Assembly (NCBI GenBank): GCA_035630195.1
Contig: DASQLD010000135.1
Span: 1-21,136, forward strand
DNA length: 21,136 nt
Direction: 5' to 3'
Source of the DNA: DASQDN01 sp035630195
GTDB lineage: Bacteria; Acidobacteriota; Terriglobia; Bryobacterales; Bryobacteraceae
Below, one piece after another: positions 15,689 through 21,136 of the stretch. The notes beneath the pieces are model-generated. The model made no database searches. It was not told the DNA's origin and worked only from the letters and a program-made list of their open reading frames with translations. How positions within the stretch are numbered: the stretch's first letter is position 1; each line of letters starts with the position of its first letter. The translations under genes were made by a program, and so were the position numbers.

Positions 15689-17871
15689 GAGTTGGAATCG
15701 TCTTCGGACTGATCCTGGTTGTCGAAGCGGCAGCCCAGCCAATAGACATGCGGGAAGCGGCGCGCCTCGATCGGCAAGGCCGGTGCAAAGAGTCGGCAGC
15801 GTTTTACGAGAAAGCGCTCGCGGACGCTTCTGCGTCTGCTGCTCTTTTAAATAACGCCGGCAATCACTATTTACTTTGTGCAGAGCCTTCGAAGGCTCGC
15901 GCGCAGTTCGAACGATTAGTGAAACTGCAGTCATCCCATACGAATGCGAATCTGCAACTTGCGATCATGGCGGTCAATGCTAAGCGGGATGACGAGGCGC
16001 GAGACTATTTGTCACGGGTGAGAAGCGATGATCCACAGGTACTGTTCGCTGCGGGCAATTTGTTTGCCAGGCTCGGTATGTTCGACCGTGCCGAGCAGGC
16101 GTTTCAACGCCTTTTGGTTGCAATGCCGAGCGATTTCGATGTCTTGTACCAACTCGGTCGGGCGGCGGCGCGCGCTCAACACTACGATCGCGCTCAAAGT
16201 GTACTGACTACGGCTTTGAAGCTCCGGCCCGGCGATGTCGATGTGCTGCTGGAGCTTGGCCTGGCGCATGCCGCATCGAAAGATTACAGCCGCGCGGTCT
16301 ATTTGCTGGCTCAGGCGCAGCAGAAAGCTCCAGATCGTGCGGACATCGTATTGGCTCTTGCACGGGCCGCGGAGGACGCGCAGTTTTATGGCGATTCGGC
16401 AATTGCATACGACCAGTATGTACAGTTGAAGCCTCAGGACGTCGCTGCTCGTCGAGATCGCGGTCGTGTCCTCGCCCACACAGGTGTTCGATTGGAAGAG
16501 GGTCTCAAGGAGATGCGCGCATATATAAAGACGCATCCGGAAGATTCGGTTGGCCACTACAATCTGGCGCAGTTTCTGTGGCGGGATGACGCCGAAGGCT
16601 CACTCGACGAACTGGCGATGGCGTTGCGAATCGATAGCAGGTTTACTCCAGCGTATGTTTCCCGCGCGTGGTTGCTTCACAGGTTGGGGCGAAGCGCTGA
16701 GGCGGCGAAGGATCTCGAAGCGGCTCTTGCGATCACGCCAGATAACCCACAGGCGCTCGACCAACTTGGCTCGGTGTACCTGGCGCTCGACCGGCCCGAG
16801 GATGCGGAGAAAGCTCTGCGACGAGCGTCGGCGCTGAATGCCAACGATCCTGACGTTCTGATGCATCTCGGACGCGCGTTGATGGTGTTGGATCGTACGG
16901 AGGAAGCGCAAAAATACCTGGATCAGTATCAGAGCGCGCGTCCGAAGCGGCAGCGTGACGCGCGGCGTGAACCCGGCATGATCGGCTTGGCGACCCTGCC
17001 AGAGACTGAACGCCGGAATCGAGAGGTCGAGCGATTACGACGGCTTGCGAAGTCGCGTCCAGACGATCCGACGCTCCAGCGCAATCTAGCGGAGTTGCTG
17101 CTTTCCGGGGGCCAAGTAGAGGAAGCCGAGAAGGAGTTCGATCGGCTGCTCGCGATGAATGTGGACGCGCAGACTGTGGAAGAATGCGGGAGAGTTCTGG
17201 CGCGCGCGGGTCGGTACTCGCTTGCGCGGCGATTCTTCGAACGAGCATTATCTGAGAGACCAACGGCGCGTCTTGATCTCGCGATGACGGTGTTGCGTCT
17301 TGATGGTCCGGGTCCGGCGCTCGAAGCAATTGATTTGGTTCCGGCCGATTCTCGGACGAATGAGTTTCTTCTGGTGAGGGCGCGTATTCTCGAAGCGGCG
17401 GAACGTCGTGAGGAAGCGGCAACGCTCTTGACTGACGGGCTGCGGGAGGCGACGGTGCGGCGCGAGTTGGCGCCTGAAGTCGCGGTGCAGCTTCTGCGAT
17501 TTTCTCGTGAGAAGGAGGCTGTCGCACTAATTGAGCGTTCGGTTGCAGTATCACCAGACGACAGCGATCTCTTGTTGACCCGTGCTATAGTTCTGGCGGT
17601 GTCCGGTCAATCGGAAGAAGCCGAGAAGCAGCTCAAGGCAATTGAATCGCGCTGGCCGGAATGGGATCGCCCATATCTGGTTCACGGAGTACTGCTCGAG
17701 GCAGAGAAGCGGAAAACTGAGGCGATGCAGAAGTTGAAGATCGCGCTCAGTTTGGGGTCAGAGGATCCGGCCGCGCGATGCGGAGTCGCGCGACTCTCCG
17801 GCGCTCCCGGCAAGGAGTGCGCATGCTTGGCCGGTCTTCGTGAGTTTGCGCTGCAGACTTGCACGAACTGA
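15685..17871 (+). CDS. Exported TPR-repeat protein, probable TTG start
   Basis: A 728-residue solenoid of roughly fifteen tetratricopeptide repeats, visible as LG/A...G....A...F..AL...P periods (for example GRSAEAAKDLEAALAITPDN and DRPEDAEKALRRASALNAND). I chose the TTG at 15685 because it overlaps the receptor stop (TTGA) and yields a signal peptide, LRVGIVFGLILVVEAAAQ, right at the N-terminus. An ATG at 15577 would add 36 residues read entirely inside the receptor gene and bury that signal, and ATG 15748 would remove it. A central break (RPKRQRDARREPG, about residue 430) splits the repeats into two blocks. The C-terminus carries four cysteines (RCG, ECACL, TCTN), unusual for a TPR protein. 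It probably acts in the periplasm as a scaffold for the receptor or UnbV protein. The stop is 2 bp from the stop of the opposing DUF1080 gene. Confidence 0.88.
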   Translation: MRVGIVFGLILVVEAAAQPIDMREAARLDRQGRCKESAAFYEKALADASASAALLNNAGNHYLLCAEPSKARAQFERLVKLQSSHTNANLQLAIMAVNAKRDDEARDYLSRVRSDDPQVLFAAGNLFARLGMFDRAEQAFQRLLVAMPSDFDVLYQLGRAAARAQHYDRAQSVLTTALKLRPGDVDVLLELGLAHAASKDYSRAVYLLAQAQQKAPDRADIVLALARAAEDAQFYGDSAIAYDQYVQLKPQDVAARRDRGRVLAHTGVRLEEGLKEMRAYIKTHPEDSVGHYNLAQFLWRDDAEGSLDELAMALRIDSRFTPAYVSRAWLLHRLGRSAEAAKDLEAALAITPDNPQALDQLGSVYLALDRPEDAEKALRRASALNANDPDVLMHLGRALMVLDRTEEAQKYLDQYQSARPKRQRDARREPGMIGLATLPETERRNREVERLRRLAKSRPDDPTLQRNLAELLLSGGQVEEAEKEFDRLLAMNVDAQTVEECGRVLARAGRYSLARRFFERALSERPTARLDLAMTVLRLDGPGPALEAIDLVPADSRTNEFLLVRARILEAAERREEAATLLTDGLREATVRRELAPEVAVQLLRFSREKEAVALIERSVAVSPDDSDLLLTRAIVLAVSGQSEEAEKQLKAIESRWPEWDRPYLVHGVLLEAEKRKTEAMQKLKIALSLGSEDPAARCGVARLSGAPGKECACLAGLREFALQTCTN

Positions 17872-17873
17872 AT

Positions 17874-18452
17874 TTACTTCAATGGCTGCAGCTTGATATT
17901 TCGAAACTCGATGCGCTGATCTTTTTGACATTGAAATCCAATCACGCCGCTTTTGTGTTTGGCGTCGCCTGCATCGAGGATCTTTTTCCCGTTGAGAACG
18001 ACTGTGAAGTGGCCGCCTCTGGCGGTGACATCGTATTTGTTCCATTGACCGGGAAGGATCTTGACTGTGTCTGCTTTCAGCGAGCCCACGAGACTTCCTG
18101 TATGGAAGCCCGCGGGTTGGTAGTCCCAGATCTGCAGTTCGTACCCCGTGACATGAGGTTGTCCTTCTTTCTGAGAGCGCAGGAAAACACCGCTGTTGAC
18201 TGTTTCAGCACCACGAAACTCGAGCGTCAGTCCGAAATCCGAGAAGGAATCATTGGTGTGAATCCAACTAGGCACAGTCCCGCCACAAACAAGAGCGCCA
18301 TTCTGAACGGACCAATCGCCCTTGCTGTCGGGAACGGACGTGGGACGCGCTTCCCAGCCGTTGAGAGTCTTGCCGTCGAACAACACGCGCCCGCCGTCCT
18401 GGGCTGATGCGAGACACGCCGTGATGAAGAGGAATCGAATGATGTTTACCAT
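17874..18452 (-). CDS. Secreted DUF1080 (3-keto-disaccharide hydrolase-like) protein
   Basis: A 192-residue protein with a signal peptide (1 to about 17, ending LASA-QDG) and a single DUF1080 domain. The domain has a concanavalin/laminin-like beta sandwich related to glycoside hydrolase family 16 folds. Signatures are VLFDGKTLNGWEAR at 23-36, WSVQNGALVCGG, DFGLTLEFR, NSGVFLRSQ, GYELQIWDY, then WNKYDVTARGGHFTVVLNGKKI and IGFQCQKDQRIEFRNIKLQPL. Members of this family include 3-keto-disaccharide hydrolases and many uncharacterised secreted proteins, so sugar binding or hydrolysis is likely but not proven. Its ATG overlaps the end of the aldolase-like gene (7-nt shared span), so the two are translationally coupled. 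Confidence 0.92.
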   Translation of the reverse strand: MVNIIRFLFITACLASAQDGGRVLFDGKTLNGWEARPTSVPDSKGDWSVQNGALVCGGTVPSWIHTNDSFSDFGLTLEFRGAETVNSGVFLRSQKEGQPHVTGYELQIWDYQPAGFHTGSLVGSLKADTVKILPGQWNKYDVTARGGHFTVVLNGKKILDAGDAKHKSGVIGFQCQKDQRIEFRNIKLQPLK

Positions 18453-19384
18453 ATGCCCTGTCGTTTCGAGAATTGACGGCCTTTGTCTGCAGCGGGGGAG
18501 TCGCCACCGGTGCAGATCATCACGCCTTCTTTGAGCATATCGATAACGTTCTGCTCATTGCATGAGTTCAGGAAGAATATCTTGGCGGCCTTCGCGGCAT
18601 TGAAGACTTTGGTACGGACTTTTTGCATGGCCGGGTGCGCTTCGCGTATTCCGCCGGGGGTGGGAGGACCGACAAGGAAGAAGCTCTGGTCACCCGGCCC
18701 CCACTCTGCGAAGCCGATACCGGGAATGCGTGTCGTTTTCTCAGCATTTTCCGCTGCCATTGGAGTTTCGATTTTCACCCCAAGCAGGACTTCGCCACTC
18801 TTATTCAATGGCCACACATCCGCTTTTAGCATGTAGTCCGTCGGCGACAAACCCCAGATCTGCGAAGCGAAGTTTTGACTGCCATTACCTCGGATGCCGG
18901 TATCGAGGCCCGGATGTTTTTCGGCGAATGGATAACGCAGGGACTCAACGAAGATCTTGACCGCTTCCGGGTTCTCAGCGTGGCAGAGAAGAATTCCGTG
19001 GACTCCCGCCGCCATCACTTGTTGCGCGACCCAATAGTTAGCCCGCATAGAGGCGGGGTCTTTTCCCAGAATCGGAAGAGTCACGATCACGGCAGGAGTG
19101 CGGTGACCTGTGCGCGTTGGGCCGGCATCGACGAGACCTCGCATGAAATCGCGCAGCTCTTTCATGTCGAAAGCGCCGTGCTCCATTTCATAGTTAATGT
19201 AGTCGGCCTTTGTCGCCGACATCTTCTTGCCTTCGTCGTAACCGCCGCGACCGCCGGTGTAGTAAATCGGCTGACCCGATTCGAGTAGCTCGATAGCACG
19301 ATTGACGCGTTTAGGTTTGGGCGGCTCAGCATTTTGCGCCTGTAGCGCAATGACAGCCACTAGAAATATGGGAAGGTGCTTCAT
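18446..19384 (-). CDS. Secreted HpcH/HpaI-aldolase-like protein
   Basis: A 312-residue member of the HpcH/HpaI aldolase/citrate lyase superfamily, normally cytoplasmic TIM barrels that cleave 2-keto-3-deoxy acids. Here the first 17 residues (MKHLPIFLVAVIALQAQ) form a signal peptide. By comparison with HpaI from memory, the catalytic His is kept (MEHGAFDM), as are both metal ligands: Glu in VKIETPMAAENAE and Asp in WGPGDQSFF. The RYP signature is present (SLRYPFAEKH). The substrate-binding Arg of the PVIRP segment appears to be replaced, since the sequence here is PAVIVTLP. An export signal with a changed substrate site suggests a different substrate or a non-aldolase role. The gene begins 15 bp after pntB, whose TAA stop is part of the ribosome site TAAGGAG (19402-19396). 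It overlaps the DUF1080 gene at its end. Confidence 0.88.
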   Translation of the reverse strand: MKHLPIFLVAVIALQAQNAEPPKPKRVNRAIELLESGQPIYYTGGRGGYDEGKKMSATKADYINYEMEHGAFDMKELRDFMRGLVDAGPTRTGHRTPAVIVTLPILGKDPASMRANYWVAQQVMAAGVHGILLCHAENPEAVKIFVESLRYPFAEKHPGLDTGIRGNGSQNFASQIWGLSPTDYMLKADVWPLNKSGEVLLGVKIETPMAAENAEKTTRIPGIGFAEWGPGDQSFFLVGPPTPGGIREAHPAMQKVRTKVFNAAKAAKIFFLNSCNEQNVIDMLKEGVMICTGGDSPAADKGRQFSKRQGIW

Positions 19385-19399
19385 TGTTGATGATTCTCC

Positions 19400-20779
19400 T
19401 TAGGCTACTCTGGCCGCTGAGCTCAGTTCCTTAATGATGTCGCCGACGAATGCTTTCGCATCGCCGAAGAGCATGAGCGTGTTCTCCATGTAATACAAAT
19501 CGTTGTCGATGCCCGCGAAGCCGGGATTCATGCTTCGCTTGATCACCATGACCGTGCGTGCACGATATGCATGCAAGATCGGCATGCCCGCGATCGGGCT
19601 GGTGCTGTCGTTCTTCGCCGCTGGGTTCACCACGTCATTGGCGCCAATCACTAACGCCACGTCCGTCATAGGGAAGTCAGGGTTGATCTCTTCCATCTCG
19701 ACCAGCTTGTCGTAGGGTACGTCGGCCTCGGCCAGTAGTACGTTCATGTGCCCTGGCATTCGGCCTGCTACCGGGTGGATTGCGAAACGCACATCGACGC
19801 CGCGCTTGGCGAGCGCGTCCGCTAGTTCTCGAAGCTTGTGCTGAGCTTGGGCGACTGCCATCCCATAACCCGGAATGATGATGACGCTGCGAGCCGATTC
19901 GAGCAAGTAAGCGGCTTCTTCCGCCACGGCCGAGCGCACAGGACGTTCGGTCGCCTTCGCGGTTGTCGTCTGCAATTGTCCAAAGGCGCCGAACAGAACA
20001 TTGGAGAACGACCGGTTCATTGCCTTGCACATAATCACTGCAAGAATGAATCCCGACGATCCATCAAGAGCGCCGGCGACGATCAGCAGTTTGTTGTTCA
20101 AAGCAAAACCCATCGCGCATGCAGACAATCCTGCGTAAGAGTTCAGCAGCGCGATAACCGTAGGCATATCGGCTCCGCCAATAGGGACGATGAGCAGTAT
20201 GCCAAACAGCAACGAAAGTCCCGCGAATATGGGAAACAACCAAGTGTGCTCCGGAGAGACGATAAGCGCTATCGCCGATACAAAGGCTAGGGCGAACACG
20301 AAAAGGTTGACGATGTTCTGTCCCTTATACGTGATCGGACGGGTAGGCAGGATTTCCTGGAGCTTTCCGAACGCCATGAGACTAGCGGTGAAGGTTAGAA
20401 ATCCGAGAAGGATCTCGAGCGCTAGCGCGACCATCGTGATTTGGTCGGGCGTGTGCCTGTAATATTCCGCTGTCCCTATGAGCGCCGAGGCGAGGGCTCC
20501 GAATGCATGTGAGATAGCGGTACGTTGAGGCACCGCCGTCATCGGCATAAGATACGCGAGCGGAACACCGATGGCCGATCCAAGGAAGAATGCTATGAGA
20601 ATCCATTGGTATTCGACCACCTCAAAACGCAGTAGGGTTCCCACTACTGCGAGCAGCATTCCGATCTCACCGGCGAATACACCCCGCCGCGCGGTTGCGG
20701 GCGAACTCATCCACTTGAGCGCCAGAATGAATCCAGCCGCGGCGAGAAGGTATAGGAGCGGAAGAAGGAGCTCTCTCAT
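19400..20779 (-). CDS. pntB: NAD(P) transhydrogenase subunit beta (PntB)
   Basis: A 459-residue beta subunit of the proton-translocating transhydrogenase, which reduces NADP+ with NADH using the proton gradient and is a main NADPH source. Residues 1 to about 270 hold about nine membrane helices (domain II). The proton-channel histidine lies at 91 in AISHAFGALASALIG, the same position as in the E. coli protein. Residues 290-459 form the NADP(H)-binding domain III with its diagnostic motifs: IIPGYGMAVAQAQ (301-313), HPVAGRMPGHMNVLLAEA (335-352), GANDVVNPAA (379-388) and KRSMNPGFAGIDNDLYY (414-430). All are intact. The ATG overlaps the pntAb stop (ATGA), and the next gene follows after 15 bp. 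The size is normal for the family. Confidence 0.97.
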   Translation of the reverse strand: MRELLLPLLYLLAAAGFILALKWMSSPATARRGVFAGEIGMLLAVVGTLLRFEVVEYQWILIAFFLGSAIGVPLAYLMPMTAVPQRTAISHAFGALASALIGTAEYYRHTPDQITMVALALEILLGFLTFTASLMAFGKLQEILPTRPITYKGQNIVNLFVFALAFVSAIALIVSPEHTWLFPIFAGLSLLFGILLIVPIGGADMPTVIALLNSYAGLSACAMGFALNNKLLIVAGALDGSSGFILAVIMCKAMNRSFSNVLFGAFGQLQTTTAKATERPVRSAVAEEAAYLLESARSVIIIPGYGMAVAQAQHKLRELADALAKRGVDVRFAIHPVAGRMPGHMNVLLAEADVPYDKLVEMEEINPDFPMTDVALVIGANDVVNPAAKNDSTSPIAGMPILHAYRARTVMVIKRSMNPGFAGIDNDLYYMENTLMLFGDAKAFVGDIIKELSSAARVA

Positions 20780-21075
20780 GTCTGCCTCTCGCCGCCACGC
20801 TTTTTAAACATCTTCAGCATGCGATCTGTAATGAGATAGCCGCTGACAAGATTGATTGTCGATGCTGTCACCGCTATAAAGCCCAGCGCCTTCGATAACG
20901 GAGGGGCGTCTTTTTCACCGGTGATCAGAATCGCGCCGACGACCGCGATGGCTGAAATCGCATTCGTCAGCGACATCAGAGGCGTGTGCAAAAGGGGCGA
21001 AACGCCGCGGATTAACTGGAAGCCGAGGAAAGCTGCCAGCATAAAGATCCACAATCCCGATTCGTATTCCTTCAT
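20776..21075 (-). CDS. pntAb: NAD(P) transhydrogenase alpha subunit, membrane part (PntAb)
   Basis: A 99-residue membrane subunit, as found where PntA is split into two polypeptides. Three helices are visible at about 8-26, 38-52 and 64-82. The conserved SPLLHTPLMSLTNAISAI (25-42) lines the proton channel. The basic tail (MFKKRGG) faces the cytoplasm. It forms the membrane domain together with PntB, and the NAD(H)-binding PntAa docks to it. Both ends overlap their neighbours by 4 nt (ATGA), giving strict translational coupling and fixing the ATG at 21075. Confidence 0.95.
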   Translation of the reverse strand: MKEYESGLWIFMLAAFLGFQLIRGVSPLLHTPLMSLTNAISAIAVVGAILITGEKDAPPLSKALGFIAVTASTINLVSGYLITDRMLKMFKKRGGERQT

Positions 21076-21136
21076 TGCGTCACCACCTGTGAGTGGGCTT
21101 TCGCGTATAGCTCGATTACTCTTGCATGGACGATCT
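21072..21136 (-). CDS. pntAa: NAD(P) transhydrogenase alpha subunit, NAD-binding part (PntAa), C-terminal end only
   Basis: Only the last 20 codons lie in the window. They read IVHARVIELYAKAHSQVVTQ and stop at TGA 21074-21072, which overlaps the pntAb ATG. Both the ATGA junction and the position identify it as the tail of the soluble NAD(H)-binding alpha subunit. The bulk of the gene, and probably the promoter of this minus-strand operon, lie beyond the right edge. Confidence 0.85.
   Translation of the reverse strand, partial: IVHARVIELYAKAHSQVVTQ

Noticed and set aside
16733..17554. 273-codon open frame on the minus strand
   Set aside because: It is antisense to the TPR gene. Its Pro/Arg/Ser-rich composition is typical of a shadow frame.
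1..21136. CRISPR array, tRNA, rRNA, intact insertion sequence or phage genes
   Set aside because: I looked for regularly spaced repeats, cloverleaf patterns and transposase or integrase motifs and saw none. A weak or degenerate example could be missed by eye.

Overview
The window most likely comes from a member of the Acidobacteriota, probably a Solibacter/Bryobacter-like soil lineage. This rests on gene content only: a PadR regulator next to a long MacB/FtsX-type permease with an N-terminal helical extension (the acidobacterial ADOP type), an Oar-like carboxypeptidase-regulatory/TonB-receptor protein, a CRTAC1-type FG-GAP/ASPIC-UnbV protein, a DUF1549/DUF1553 plus DUF1501 pair, and many signal peptides ending in A-Q. 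No rRNA or tRNA gene, CRISPR array, intact transposase or prophage gene was recognised.

Layout. Bases 1-434 hold the end of an unrecognised plus-strand protein with one CxxC motif. About 900 bp without a convincing gene follows, including a near-perfect 24-bp inverted repeat. Bases 1350-5898 encode a two-gene unit: a large secreted protein with a cytochrome c-like motif, DUF1549, a carbohydrate-binding-like insert and DUF1553, then a Tat-exported DUF1501 protein. Bases 6290-7335 are the ruins of a PadR regulator and an ADOP permease, both shortened by internal deletions and broken by frameshifts.

Directly downstream (7360-17871) lies what looks like an intact five-gene transcription unit: PadR regulator, ADOP permease, CRTAC1-like FG-GAP/UnbV protein, Oar-like outer-membrane receptor and a TPR protein. 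Its junctions are short (1 bp, 9 bp, 56 bp, and a 4-bp overlap if the TPR gene starts at a TTG). A good sigma70-type promoter precedes padR, and an inverted repeat overlaps both its -10 box and its Shine-Dalgarno. This suggests an autoregulated envelope operon and is the most system-like feature here. Its function is unknown.

From the right edge, the minus strand carries pntAa (last 20 codons only), pntAb and pntB of the proton-translocating NAD(P) transhydrogenase, joined by ATGA overlaps. Two genes for predicted secreted proteins follow tightly: an HpcH/HpaI-aldolase-like protein that appears to lack the family's substrate arginine, and a DUF1080 (3-keto-disaccharide hydrolase-like) protein. 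This minus-strand group meets the plus-strand operon with only 2 bp between stop codons.

All functions are read from motifs and remembered family features. No database search was run.
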